A DNA stretch of 53,312 nt from SMWD01 sp964629475 (lineage in GTDB: Bacteria; Pseudomonadota; Gammaproteobacteria; Steroidobacterales; GCA-2729495). The DNA lies in the NCBI GenBank assembly GCA_964629475.1, contig CAZVQW010000021.1, positions 1 to 53,312 on the forward strand, read 5' to 3'. Of the stretch, positions 32,705 to 41,180 are shown in pieces. The position numbers and the translations under genes were made by a program. How positions within the stretch are numbered: position 1 is the stretch's first letter; each line of letters begins with the position of its first letter. The notes under the pieces were generated by a model. The model saw nothing but the letters and a program-made list of their open reading frames with translations. It was not told the origin of the DNA and ran no database searches.

Positions 32705-33058
32705 ATGTTTATTAGAAGAGTCGTGATTACGTGGCTGGCTGGCTGGCGTGATCTGTTCTTGTACCGCCTGATTCCCGGGTATGAGGCCCGCGGATGGCTG
32801 GTACGCAAACGGCTTGACCACCAGGCGCTATGGGCCCTGTTTCGCTCCACACGATTTCGTTGTGCGGTGCTGTCGCTTGTTGCTGTGCAGCTCCTGGCGC
32901 TGAGTCTGGCATGGCACTGGGATCTTGATGGCTGGCACCGGGACCTTTTGCGTGCCGCACCCGCACTGATGGTTCTGCCGTGGTTTGCGACTGCGCGAAA
33001 GAGTGCAATCAGTTCGCTGTTACTGCCGACTGTCGCCAGGGAGCCTGACAAACCGTAA
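32705..33058 (+). CDS. Hypothetical small membrane protein
   Basis: 117 residues from ATG 32705. It starts with basic and aromatic residues (WLAGWRDLFLYRLIPGYE) and has one or two hydrophobic segments (CAVLSLVAVQLLALSLAW, APALMVLPWFA). I recognise no family. It lies 57 bp before mutY on the same strand. A longer start at 32669 is possible. Confidence 0.5.
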   Translation: MFIRRVVITWLAGWRDLFLYRLIPGYEARGWLVRKRLDHQALWALFRSTRFRCAVLSLVAVQLLALSLAWHWDLDGWHRDLLRAAPALMVLPWFATARKSAISSLLLPTVAREPDKP

Positions 33059-33115
33059 ATTTGGTGTCTGACATCATTCTCAACGCTCTTGGTTGGCTTT
33101 GTGCGGGGTGATGTA

Positions 33116-34192
33116 ATGCACCGCATGTCCTTTCAGGAAAAATCCGGCCACGATGGCGTTGCGTCGGCATTGCACGCATGGTGGATTGTCAACGGGCGCA
33201 AGGATCTGGCCTGGCAAAGAAATCCTACGCGTTACCGGGTTTGGGTGTCCGAGATCATGCTGCAGCAGACGCAAGTCACGACCGTCGAACGCTATTACGA
33301 CCGATTCATGACGCAGTTTCCGGCCGTAACGGATCTGGCTGCGGCGGACACCGATCAGGTGCTGCATCTATGGTCCGGTCTTGGCTATTACGCGCGGGCA
33401 AGGAATCTTCACAAGGCTGCGCGTCTCATTGTCGACCGGCACGATGGTGACTTGCCGGACGATGTTGATGTGTTGCAGACACTGCCGGGTATCGGTCGAT
33501 CAACTGCCGGTGCAATTCTTGCGTTGGCCGATGATTGCAGGCAACCGATTCTCGATGGCAATGCCAAGCGTGTTTATGCGCGATTATTTGGCATCGAGGG
33601 CTGGCCGGGACAGGGTGCCGTCTCGAAAAAACTGTGGGCCGCGGCCGAGGCCTGTACGCCGGTTGCCGGTGCGGCAATCTATACGCAAGCAATCATGGAT
33701 CTTGGTGCGACGGCCTGTCTGCGCCGGCATCCTGAATGCGACCGCTGTCCACTCGCGGGCCGATGTCTTGCGCACAAGGACGGTCTGATCGAAGCTATAC
33801 CGGGTAAGCGTCCGCAGCGCACCAAGCCGCAGCGCGCAACCGTTATTGTCGTCGCCGTGCGTGATGATGGCGCCATCCTGCTGCAAAGACGTCCTGATAC
33901 CGGAGTCTGGGGTGGATTGTGGTGTTTTCCTGAAACCGACTCGGTGGAACGAGTCGCTGAATGGTGTTTCTCAACCGTCGGACATTTACCCGGAAAGGTG
34001 CGGGTTCGTTCGGTCGTCCGGCACAGCTTTACACATTTTAATCTTGAAATGACGCCGGTCGAGGCACGGTTACCGGTAATCGATGCGCGATTGATGGATG
34101 GGGACGAATGGCTCTGGTATAACCGGGCCGAGCCGGCTACCGTCGGCCTCGCCGCACCGGTGGCCCGGTTGCTGGCAAGAATCGGAGAATGA
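33116..34192 (+). CDS. mutY: Adenine DNA glycosylase MutY
   Basis: About 358 residues from ATG 33116 (another ATG at 33125). Motifs: the catalytic Glu in VSEIMLQQTQV, helix-hairpin-helix LPGIGRSTAGAILA, the Asp in ILDGNAKRV and the [4Fe-4S] site C-x6-C-x2-C-x5-C (CLRRHPECDRCPLAGRC). The C-terminal NUDIX-like domain recognises 8-oxoG (GVWGGLWCFPE, then HSFTHF). It removes A opposite 8-oxoG, complementing MutM. It overlaps yggX by 4 nt. Confidence 0.95.
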   Translation: MHRMSFQEKSGHDGVASALHAWWIVNGRKDLAWQRNPTRYRVWVSEIMLQQTQVTTVERYYDRFMTQFPAVTDLAAADTDQVLHLWSGLGYYARARNLHKAARLIVDRHDGDLPDDVDVLQTLPGIGRSTAGAILALADDCRQPILDGNAKRVYARLFGIEGWPGQGAVSKKLWAAAEACTPVAGAAIYTQAIMDLGATACLRRHPECDRCPLAGRCLAHKDGLIEAIPGKRPQRTKPQRATVIVVAVRDDGAILLQRRPDTGVWGGLWCFPETDSVERVAEWCFSTVGHLPGKVRVRSVVRHSFTHFNLEMTPVEARLPVIDARLMDGDEWLWYNRAEPATVGLAAPVARLLARIGE

Positions 34193-34461
34193 CTATGGCC
34201 AGGACAGTACAGTGCGTGTTACTCGGCGAGCAGGCGGAGGGACTCGATTATGCGCCTTATCCGGGTGAGCTCGGTCAGCGGATATTCGAGAGTGTGTCGA
34301 AACAGGCATGGCAGCAATGGATTGGACATCAGACGATGCTGATTAATGAAAACCGCCTGACACCGATCGAACCGGCAGCGCGGAAATTTCTCGAGGAAGA
34401 GATGGAAAAGTTCTTTTTTGGTTCGGGCTCGGTACCGCCGCCGGACTTTGTTCCGGAGTAG
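34189..34461 (+). CDS. yggX: Oxidative damage protection / Fe(II)-trafficking protein YggX
   Basis: 90 residues, family length. The conserved VQCVLLGEQAEGLDYAPYPG includes the redox-sensitive Cys. FESVSKQAWQQWIGHQTMLI and the acidic end EEEMEKFFFG also match. It protects Fe-S proteins from oxidative damage; its coupling to MutY, an Fe-S enzyme, is conserved in many relatives. Confidence 0.95.
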   Translation: MTMARTVQCVLLGEQAEGLDYAPYPGELGQRIFESVSKQAWQQWIGHQTMLINENRLTPIEPAARKFLEEEMEKFFFGSGSVPPPDFVPE

Positions 34462-34527
34462 GGGCTGCAGGAGCAGCTTCCTTGACTCAGCTGAAGCGGC
34501 CCGGTCTAATACCCCGCTGTTGCCGGA

Positions 34528-34603
34528 GGCCAGGTAGCTCAGTCGGTAGAGCAGCGGATTGAAAATCCGCGTGTCGGTGGTTCGATTCCGCCCCTGGCCA
34601 CCA
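34528..34603 (+). tRNA. tRNA-Phe (anticodon GAA), CCA encoded
   Basis: The acceptor GGCCAGG pairs with CCTGGCC; the D-arm is AGCTCAGTCGGTAGAGCA; the anticodon loop TTGAAAA gives GAA; the T-arm carries GTTCGATTC. The encoded CCA is at 34601-34603. Its last eight bases form the start of a long hairpin that follows. Confidence 0.97.
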
Positions 34604-34650
34604 GATAACAGAAAGGGTCCCTCTGGGACCCTTTCTGTTATCTGGTGGCC
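34596..34650 (+). repeat. Perfect 26-bp hairpin starting in the tRNA-Phe 3' end
   Basis: 34596-34621 (starting GGCCACCAGATAAC) pairs with 34625-34650 across a 3-nt TCT loop. The 5' arm includes the 3' acceptor strand and CCA of tRNA-Phe, so the right arm contains an inverted copy of the tRNA end. No T-tract follows. Confidence 0.88.
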
Positions 34651-34765
34651 GTTGGCCGCTTGTTGACGGTGACCTTTGGTCACCGGATAAGTTGATGAGG
34701 TCCCCCTGGGACCCTTTCTATTATCTGGCGTCCGTTAAGTCGTTTGTTGGCGGTGCTGGTTACCA
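34596..34765 (+). repeat. Two diverged tandem copies of an ~85-bp module behind tRNA-Phe
   Basis: The copy at about 34596-34677 and the one from about 34678 share GTCCC-CTGGGACCCTTTCT, TTATCTGG and a following CGTT-GTTG-CGGTG stretch, at roughly 75-80 % identity. The first copy begins in the tRNA 3' end; the second runs into the end of the next gene. Each contains a GGGTCCC/GGGACCC hairpin. Confidence 0.7.
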
Positions 34766-36016
34766 GCGCCAGCCATCGCCCTGATACCTGATGCCAACGG
34801 AGACGAAGTTGTTGCTCGCCACATGCTCATCCAACAGCACGCGCTTATCCTTATTATATAAATATCGGTAAATCCCATAGAAGGACCAGTTGCGCTTGAA
34901 TTTGTAACTCAGTCCAAGTTCCCCGCGAATAAAATCACGGTCGAGGCCAAGGTCCGAGTCACCGATGTTACTTTGCGTGAAACCCATAATGCCCAGTCGT
35001 CCGGAAATCTTTTCAGAAAATTTCTTACTTGCCGAGGCATTGACATTAAAACGTAACACCTCCGCACCGTTGGAGTTTGGTGTTATTGACTGACCAATTG
35101 CAACTCTGTAGTTGACGGTCTCCGATGTATGAGACACCGCCAGATTGCCAACGAAGTTTGTTGAATCTGATTCGGATACACAGGGGAAGATTGGGATTAA
35201 AAAAGGGTTACAGAACGGCCCGGTCACCGGGTCTATATCATTTGGCCGCATTACTTCATTTTTTGTGCGTGCCCAACCACCATTGGCCGATACCGTCGTC
35301 CTTTCAGTCCATGAGTAAGTATAAATCAGGTTTAGGCTGTTGGTCTTGCTGTCATTGGTTATTCTGAGTTCCCTGTTCTCGGAGTCAAATTTTGTGAACC
35401 GCGCCTGTAGCGTCAGCGTGTGACGTGTGTTGATAGCGTGCTGGAGCATGGCGCTCGCATTGCTGAAAGTGTAGTCAAATCGTCTGGAGAGACGCTCTTC
35501 GTCGTACCGAACGTCTGTATGGCCTGCACCCAGTGAAATGAGGTTCGCTTGAGAAAACTGATATTGCCAATTCGGTTGGAAATACCAGAGTTTTTGTGTG
35601 TCCTCGTTGAGGCGGAGTGAGCCGCCAGATCCGGTGTCCTCAAACTCACTGGTCCTGAGACTCAGATTCGTATATCCGTAGCTGGCACCGATATTCGAGC
35701 GGCGCGATTGCCGACTGGCGGCACCGGTCAGGTATTGGTCCTTGTCTTCCAGGTCAGCATTTTCTTCCTTGCGGTAAAAGCTGCGGACGACACGAGGGTT
35801 CAGGGTGATTGATGAACGCGGCGAGCGGTATTGCATTGGCAGGCGCACGTCGAAAAGGAGGCCCTGGGCAGAGTCGGTTGCCAGTTCAGTCGATCGACGG
35901 CGTGGATTATCATCGTAACGGATGCCACTCTGAATAAAGGGCTTGATGCTGAATTCTGCGGCCGGGGCTGTTGTAGCGATACCAGAAAGCAGGATGGCGA
36001 AAACCAGTGTTCGCAT
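34760..36016 (-). CDS. Outer-membrane beta-barrel protein, exopolysaccharide-locus type
   Basis: About 418 residues from ATG 36016, with a signal peptide (LVFAILLSGIATTAPAA). The rest has alternating polar/hydrophobic strands of a long barrel: SSITLNPRVVRSFYRKEE, RHTLTLQARFTKFDSENR and YKFKRNWSFYGIYRYLYN. It resembles barrels found in exopolysaccharide/exosortase loci. It lies 99 bp downstream of a polysaccharide-export protein on the same strand, with no polymerase or glycosyltransferase nearby. A longer start (36079) is unlikely. Confidence 0.72.
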   Translation of the reverse strand: MRTLVFAILLSGIATTAPAAEFSIKPFIQSGIRYDDNPRRRSTELATDSAQGLLFDVRLPMQYRSPRSSITLNPRVVRSFYRKEENADLEDKDQYLTGAASRQSRRSNIGASYGYTNLSLRTSEFEDTGSGGSLRLNEDTQKLWYFQPNWQYQFSQANLISLGAGHTDVRYDEERLSRRFDYTFSNASAMLQHAINTRHTLTLQARFTKFDSENRELRITNDSKTNSLNLIYTYSWTERTTVSANGGWARTKNEVMRPNDIDPVTGPFCNPFLIPIFPCVSESDSTNFVGNLAVSHTSETVNYRVAIGQSITPNSNGAEVLRFNVNASASKKFSEKISGRLGIMGFTQSNIGDSDLGLDRDFIRGELGLSYKFKRNWSFYGIYRYLYNKDKRVLLDEHVASNNFVSVGIRYQGDGWRW

Positions 36017-36115
36017 CGATACCCGTGTCACTGTCGGCAGGTTGTGCCGAAATTGATAAGTTCTGATATCAATGATCATGTAAAACGATCATATTGGCCG
36101 AAAAAAGATATCAGA

Positions 36116-36721
36116 TCAGGGTACAACGACAACGTCGCCGGGTTCCAGAAGGATATTCTGATTCAATCGTTTGCCCTTCTCTATATCCTTGTAATCAAAT
36201 GGAATTGCAATCAGCGTGCCGTTCACTCGACGCAGAATCTTGATATCACCGAGTTGCGCGAAAGCCGTCGTCCCGCCGCCCATGCTGAGCGCCTGCATGA
36301 CATCGATTTGGCCGGCGGCCTGAAAATCACCAGGTCGCTGGACCTGACCGATGACATAAACACGATTGCCGGCGAGACCTTCTGCTGCGATCGTCACGAC
36401 TGGATCGGGGATGTATTTCTCTAGTTGTTCCGCCACCGCTTCGCGGATCTGCTCTATCGATTTGCCCTCGGCCCGTATGTCACCTGTCAGCGGGAATGAA
36501 AATGCTCCATCCGGTCGGACGATGACCTGGCGCTCCAAGTCCTGTTCCTTCCAGACCGAAATTGACAGGATATCGCCCGGATTCACCGTATAAGCCAAGC
36601 GTGCCGGTGACGCTGCCGGAGCTTCTCCTGGCTCGTCCGCTTGTGCAGAAATCAGAACCATGACAACGCACAAAGCGAGGATCATGCTGCTGTGCCAAAT
36701 TGAGCTTTTCATCTTGGTCAT
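36116..36721 (-). CDS. Periplasmic/outer-membrane polysaccharide export protein (Wza-like, SLBB)
   Basis: 201 residues. After a signal segment, the Poly_export domain begins YTVNPGDILSISVWKEQDLE and contains VRPDGAFSFPLTGDI, followed by an SLBB-type domain (NRVYVIGQVQRPGDF) and the end ILLEPGDVVVVP. There is no clear lipobox and it is shorter than Wza. It probably forms part of a polysaccharide exit channel with the adjacent barrel. The remaining biosynthesis genes are not in the window. Confidence 0.85.
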   Translation of the reverse strand: MTKMKSSIWHSSMILALCVVMVLISAQADEPGEAPAASPARLAYTVNPGDILSISVWKEQDLERQVIVRPDGAFSFPLTGDIRAEGKSIEQIREAVAEQLEKYIPDPVVTIAAEGLAGNRVYVIGQVQRPGDFQAAGQIDVMQALSMGGGTTAFAQLGDIKILRRVNGTLIAIPFDYKDIEKGKRLNQNILLEPGDVVVVP

Positions 36722-36883
36722 TTCAGGACTCCGATATTGCGACCGGTATCAATAACGGCGCATACCATGCCATGAAAAACCCAGAATGGACACAACTGAA
36801 CGCACAGTTATGTAAATTGCTGCATATGGACGGCTGTCAGGGTGGATATGAAGCCTTGAAGGGCTCCAAATTCAGCCCGAGAA

Positions 36884-36921
36884 TAAAAAACCCGGCATGT
36901 CGATACAGGACATGCTGGGTT
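36884..36921 (-). terminator. Terminator of the DUF2282 gene
   Basis: On the minus strand AACCC-A-GCATGTC pairs with GACATGC-C-GGGTT, followed by TTTTA. It lies about 40 nt past the stop codon. A second small hairpin GCTGA-CTTCG-TCAGC is at 36929-36943. The rest of 36722-36959 holds nothing I recognise. Confidence 0.7.
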
Positions 36922-36959
36922 CATGCTCGCTGACTTCGTCAGCAGGCACTAATGTGCCG

Positions 36960-37217
36960 CTACTTGACTGTGCCGCCGGCGATTTTCTCGCAGGTACCTG
37001 CGGGCACGTAGATCCATTCTTCCGCATCGCGATCGACAGTTGCCTGGCCTGCGCAAGCGTGTGCACTGGTGCCGCAGTCGTTCATGCCGGCTTTGACGAC
37101 ACCCTGGCATTTCTCGAATCCTTCTTTCGCCGCGGATGCCGGTTGAGAGACGGCGCCGAGGCCGAGGGCGATAACGCTGGCGATAGCGGTGTTGATCAGT
37201 ATTTTCTTATCTTTCAC
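36960..37217 (-). CDS. DUF2282 bufferin-type metallophore precursor (BufA1-like)
   Basis: 85 residues. A signal peptide ends at about Ala30. The mature part keeps the four family cysteines Cys37, Cys48, Cys55 and Cys76 (EKCQGVVKAGMNDCG, SAHACAGQA, YVPAGTCEKIAGG). In known buf operons a DUF692 (BufB) plus DUF2063 (BufC) pair modifies such cysteines, giving a periplasmic copper-binding peptide. No bufB or bufC is in the window, so this copy is an orphan. It is monocistronic with its own terminator. Confidence 0.88.
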   Translation of the reverse strand: MKDKKILINTAIASVIALGLGAVSQPASAAKEGFEKCQGVVKAGMNDCGTSAHACAGQATVDRDAEEWIYVPAGTCEKIAGGTVK

Positions 37218-37447
37218 ATTGTGCTCCTTTTGGCTAATTCAAAGAGAGTGACACGAATCTGTCCTGCGCAACAGGGACATTGCGCAAAGCAGGCTTCGCA
37301 TCGGCTCAGCAATCGGACAAATAGACCGGGGCATTGTCGAGAAGTTCCCGGCCTGGTTTGTCCCGCATCGTGTCTGCGGCTCCAATGAGACGAAGTTCAC
37401 AATTCGGAGGATACCAAGTTGCTCCCGCAGCTGCTTCCTGCAACAGA

Positions 37448-38626
37448 CTATTCGGCCGTCAATTTTGGGCTCACGAGCTTCAAAATTACGAATCCGAATG
37501 CCCCGCAGACCAGTGAACCGACGATGATGCCGAGTCGATCCGGGCGACTGTAGCCGATGCCCATTTCCTCGAAGGCAAGGCTGCCGATAAACAGGCTCAT
37601 CGTGAAGCCGATACCGCACAGGATCGCTGCGCCATAGATCTGCGCCATCGACGTCTGTTTGGGTAACTCGGCAATTCCGGTTCTGATGCTAAGCCACGCA
37701 AAACTGAAGATGCCAAGCTGTTTGCCAACAATCAGGCCGAGCATGATGCCGAGCGGAACCGGTTCGGTGAGCGACGATAGCGTAACGCCGGTCAGATTGA
37801 CGCCGCCGTTAACGAATGCAAATAGCGGCAGGATGCAGAATGCAATCCATGGATGCAGCTTGTGCAGCAGGTATTCGAGCGGTGGATCGTCACCGGGGTT
37901 TTCAGCGGTCATCGGGATGAACAGACCGAGGATGACACCGGCCAGCGTTGCATGAACGCCGGATTTCAGAACTGATATCCACAGGACGATACCGACGAGA
38001 ATAAATGGAGTGATCTTGACCGTTTTCTTGAGCTTCAGCCAGACGAGCCCCGTGATCGCAAGCAGGGCTGCGATCAGCGACGCAACCGACAGGTCTGTCG
38101 TATAGAAGATCGCAATAATGATGATTGCGCCGAGATCATCGATGATCGCCAGCGTCATCAGGAACAGTTTCAGGGCGGTTGGCACGTTGCCGACCAGTGC
38201 CAGGATACCGAGCGCAAATGCAATATCGGTAGCCGTCGGAATGGCCCAGCCCTGCAGAGCCAGTTCATCGCCCCTGTTGAACAAGTAGTAAATAAGCGCC
38301 GGGACGATGATGCCGCCGAGCCCGGCCATGCCGGGCAGGATGATTTGACGAATATCGGACAACTCGCCGACCATGATCTCGCGTTTGACTTCCATGCCAA
38401 TTGTGAAGAAAAACATTGCCATCAGGCCATCGTTGACCCACAGGAACAGCGGTTTGTGAATATCGAGTTCACCGATGCGAATTTGTATCGGGACATCCAG
38501 AAATACGCCGTAGACTTCACCAAATGCAGAATTCTTCAGAATCATCGCGGCAATGGCTGCAAACAGCAAAAGGATGCCGCCCGCCGCCTCGAGTCGGAAA
38601 AATGAGTTGAAGGTGTTCTTGAGCAT
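37448..38626 (-). CDS. nhaA: Na+/H+ antiporter NhaA
   Basis: 392 residues from ATG 38626, about 12 membrane segments. Signature patterns: FFFTIGMEVKREI, GWAIPTATDIAFALGIL (conserved Asp of the ion site), LAIIDDLGAIIIIAIFY (the Asp pair) and KSGVHATLAGVILG. It expels Na+ in exchange for H+ and sets pH homeostasis. The 230 bp upstream of the DUF2282 gene (37218-37447) hold no gene. Confidence 0.95.
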   Translation of the reverse strand: MLKNTFNSFFRLEAAGGILLLFAAIAAMILKNSAFGEVYGVFLDVPIQIRIGELDIHKPLFLWVNDGLMAMFFFTIGMEVKREIMVGELSDIRQIILPGMAGLGGIIVPALIYYLFNRGDELALQGWAIPTATDIAFALGILALVGNVPTALKLFLMTLAIIDDLGAIIIIAIFYTTDLSVASLIAALLAITGLVWLKLKKTVKITPFILVGIVLWISVLKSGVHATLAGVILGLFIPMTAENPGDDPPLEYLLHKLHPWIAFCILPLFAFVNGGVNLTGVTLSSLTEPVPLGIMLGLIVGKQLGIFSFAWLSIRTGIAELPKQTSMAQIYGAAILCGIGFTMSLFIGSLAFEEMGIGYSRPDRLGIIVGSLVCGAFGFVILKLVSPKLTAE

Positions 38627-38730
38627 GGATGCAATACCCCGATTTTCCGTAGTGCGCCACGGGTTCAGCCCGTATATTGCACGAGATCCGGGTACCATAC
38701 TGGCAAGTAGATGAAAAAGGTGGTGGATCG

Positions 38731-39108
38731 ATGCGACAAACAGATATTTTTACCGTTGCAGCCGGCCGGCTATGGGCAATGGTATTGCTTGGCATCCTGC
38801 TCGCGGCATGTACCAACATTCACGAATCACCGGGCTACGAGCGGCATCGCTACAGTCAGCTGAGCGAACCCTTTGAGCGCAATGATGTTCTGTATTTCGA
38901 CGTAATGTTTGACCCGAATTTCCCGGACGGCGATTCAGCCGCCGAGGCGAAGAGGATGGAGTGGCTGTCCGGCTGGCTTGCGCAGCGCAAAATGTGCCCG
39001 GACGGGTATGAAATACTGAAACGCCGGCCCTTCGAGATGCTTGAGCACAATCCCGCCCGGTACGATATTCGTTACGAGGTTCAATGCAAGATTCTGTCAG
39101 GGACGTGA
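38731..39108 (+). CDS. Hypothetical lipoprotein
   Basis: 125 residues from ATG 38731 (GGTGG upstream). A signal peptide ends with the lipobox LLAAC. The remainder is a small, Tyr/Glu-rich domain (RNDVLYFDVMFDPNFPDGD, then KMCPDGYEILKRRPFE) ending with paired Cys residues. I recognise no family. It lies 9 bp before the metallopeptidase gene and is likely cotranscribed. Confidence 0.72.
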   Translation: MRQTDIFTVAAGRLWAMVLLGILLAACTNIHESPGYERHRYSQLSEPFERNDVLYFDVMFDPNFPDGDSAAEAKRMEWLSGWLAQRKMCPDGYEILKRRPFEMLEHNPARYDIRYEVQCKILSGT

Positions 39109-39117
39109 CCAGTAGCC

Positions 39118-39801
39118 ATGCCTATTTTGTTGCTGCTCCTGTTGCTCGTGGCCATAGTTATAGGCCCCGGGTTGTGGGTCAAACATGTTTTGCAGCGGTA
39201 CAGTCAGCCGGACGGACGATATGCGGGTACCGGTGGTGAACTGGCGCGGCACATGCTCGATCGTCTCGGTTTGCAGGAGGTTGGCGCCGAGATTACCGAG
39301 CAGGGTGATCATTACGACCCGGACGCGCGGGTCGTGCGTTTGACCGAAGACAAGTTTAACGGCCGTTCACTGACGGCGATTACCGTTGCGGCTCACGAAG
39401 TTGGTCACGCTCATCAGCATGCCAGTGACTACCGGCCGTTGTTGTGGCGCACCCGACTCGTCAAGTGGGCTGCGCCCGGCGAGAAGCTCGGTGCCACGGT
39501 GTTAATGATCGCGCCGGTCGCAACACTGTTGACGCGCGCACCGATCGTCGGGTTGCTGATGTTGCTTGGCGGGTTCCTCGTTCTGGGCCTTGGCTCGGTT
39601 ATTCATCTCATCACTTTGCCGATGGAACTCGATGCGAGTTTCGGGCGGGCTTTACCGATGTTGCGAGAAGGCGGCTACCTGAAATCCGGCGATGAGCCAC
39701 ATGCACGGCGGTTGCTCAAGGCCGCGGCGATGACCTATGTCGCAATGTCATTGATGAGTCTGCTTAATGTCGCGCGTTGGTGGGCCATTGTGCGTCGTTA
39801 G
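39118..39801 (+). CDS. Membrane zinc metallopeptidase (YugP/PF04298 type)
   Basis: 227 residues. TM1 at the N-terminus, a cytoplasmic or periplasmic domain with the metal motif AAHEVGHAHQH (about 97-107), then two or more further TM segments (ATVLMIAPVATLL, LLMLLGGFLVLGLGSVI). The family is uncharacterised but has the HExxH pattern in a membrane setting. Confidence 0.85.
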   Translation: MPILLLLLLLVAIVIGPGLWVKHVLQRYSQPDGRYAGTGGELARHMLDRLGLQEVGAEITEQGDHYDPDARVVRLTEDKFNGRSLTAITVAAHEVGHAHQHASDYRPLLWRTRLVKWAAPGEKLGATVLMIAPVATLLTRAPIVGLLMLLGGFLVLGLGSVIHLITLPMELDASFGRALPMLREGGYLKSGDEPHARRLLKAAAMTYVAMSLMSLLNVARWWAIVRR

Positions 39802-39839
39802 AGTGCGCGCCGGTAGAGAGAACCCAAAAAAGAAGATAA

Positions 39840-40316
39840 TCAATCGATGGTCAGCAATCGATCGCCGATTTCGAATGAATGTTTTTCGGCAAAACCGGCA
39901 TTGAGTTCAAGGACCATCGTGACCGGTTCGGACGATGTAATTCGTGTGGTCGACATCGGCGTCGTGTGCGTGGCGATCGACGCAACCAGGCCGTTCTGTC
40001 GAATGAACACCATGTCGAGAGAGATATAAGTATTTTTCATCCACATCGTGATCACCGCCGGTTGCCGATAGCGGAACAGCATGCCTTCATATTCGTCGAG
40101 TTGCTCGATGCGCATCAGTCCCTGTGATTGTTGCGATCTACTGTCGGCCAGGTAAATGCTGATGGCCATGCACGATAGCGCCGAGGTCTCGATAATTGCG
40201 GTCGCCGTTGCGAAATCGGTGAGATAGCGTGCCGGACTGGTAGCCTGTACAGTCATCGGTGCGGCAAGTGTTGCAGCTACAGCTGCCGTGCCACAGAGTG
40301 CCCGGAGTCGAGGCAT
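39840..40316 (-). CDS. Secreted DUF192-domain protein
   Basis: 158 residues from ATG 40316, immediately after the stop of the upstream gene. A signal peptide ends around AVQA. The domain has the family pattern QQSQGLMRIEQLDEYEGMLF, then ITMWMKNTYISLDMVFI and ALELNAG-like VLELNAGFAEK. Function is unknown; members are small periplasmic or secreted proteins. An overlapping start at 40340 is possible. Confidence 0.85.
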   Translation of the reverse strand: MPRLRALCGTAAVAATLAAPMTVQATSPARYLTDFATATAIIETSALSCMAISIYLADSRSQQSQGLMRIEQLDEYEGMLFRYRQPAVITMWMKNTYISLDMVFIRQNGLVASIATHTTPMSTTRITSSEPVTMVLELNAGFAEKHSFEIGDRLLTID

Positions 40317-40320
40317 GGTG

Positions 40321-40935
40321 TTAGTCCCGATCCGGATCATCGAGTATGAGTCGCCCGGAATATTGGACGTCGCGCAGCGTAATGGAGCTGTTGTCGGACA
40401 GCGATGGCAGGCTGCCGGTGCAGTATGCCTCACCAGCAACCTGCAGGATTCGGTCAGCGACGGGCTTGATTGATTCGATCATGGACCAGCAGCGATCCTG
40501 GCCACTGGTGCTGAAAAATCGTTTGTGTGCTTCATCGACGATCGTGATATTTGTGGGATGTTCGTTTCCAGCCAGCGCATCGAGCTTGCCGTCTATGCCG
40601 ATTACGATCAGCAGTCTGTCGCCCTCCCGAGGCGCTGCAAACACTAGCCGAATGCCGCCATCGTTGGGGCGCAGCATGCCGCCGCAGTCCATTTCCGTGC
40701 CATTCCATTCGAGGTGCCGGCTGAGTGCGCCAAACAGATTGCCCGACAGAAAGCCGTCTTCGGTTGCCTCGCACAGGTCCATCGGCGCGGGCTCGAATGC
40801 TGCACTTCCCGGTGGAATGATCATGGCGTCTTCAGTTACAGCCTGCTGTGCTGACAACAGGCCAACCACAAGCCAGACCAGGCCCCGGCGCATCCCCGTG
40901 GCAGGTTTCAATTCAGGCATGATGATGTCAGACAT
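40321..40935 (-). CDS. Hypothetical secreted protein
   Basis: 204 residues. A hydrophobic segment (GLVWLVVGLLSAQQAV) is preceded by a basic region, so export is likely. The mature part carries four Cys (DLCEAT, DCGGML, DRCWSM, AYCTGS), perhaps two disulfides. No family recognised. It lies 4 bp upstream of the DUF192 gene, so the two form an operon. Confidence 0.7.
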   Translation of the reverse strand: MSDIIMPELKPATGMRRGLVWLVVGLLSAQQAVTEDAMIIPPGSAAFEPAPMDLCEATEDGFLSGNLFGALSRHLEWNGTEMDCGGMLRPNDGGIRLVFAAPREGDRLLIVIGIDGKLDALAGNEHPTNITIVDEAHKRFFSTSGQDRCWSMIESIKPVADRILQVAGEAYCTGSLPSLSDNSSITLRDVQYSGRLILDDPDRD

Positions 40936-41180
40936 GGGTTTTGTAGTGCGGTGTGTGTTGTTGGCTTGCAGATCGAGGCGTAACTTAACACTGGCACTGG
41001 GTCGATGCGACTCTGCTTGCCGGCATACCTGTATATATGGTCGCTAATTGCAAGTATATGGAAATCCACAAAGTCACATGCCTGCTTATGTACAGAACTG
41101 TGATTCATCGCATGGTGTGATGAGGCTGTCCGGGCTAACGTGCGAAATCTTTAAAGCATGAAATGTAACTATTTTCTGGA

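Noticed and set aside
34219..34683. Leftward open frame across tRNA-Phe
   Set aside because: It contains the well-known spurious peptide that results from translating the antisense strand of a tRNA (GRNRTTDTRIFNP...); not a gene.
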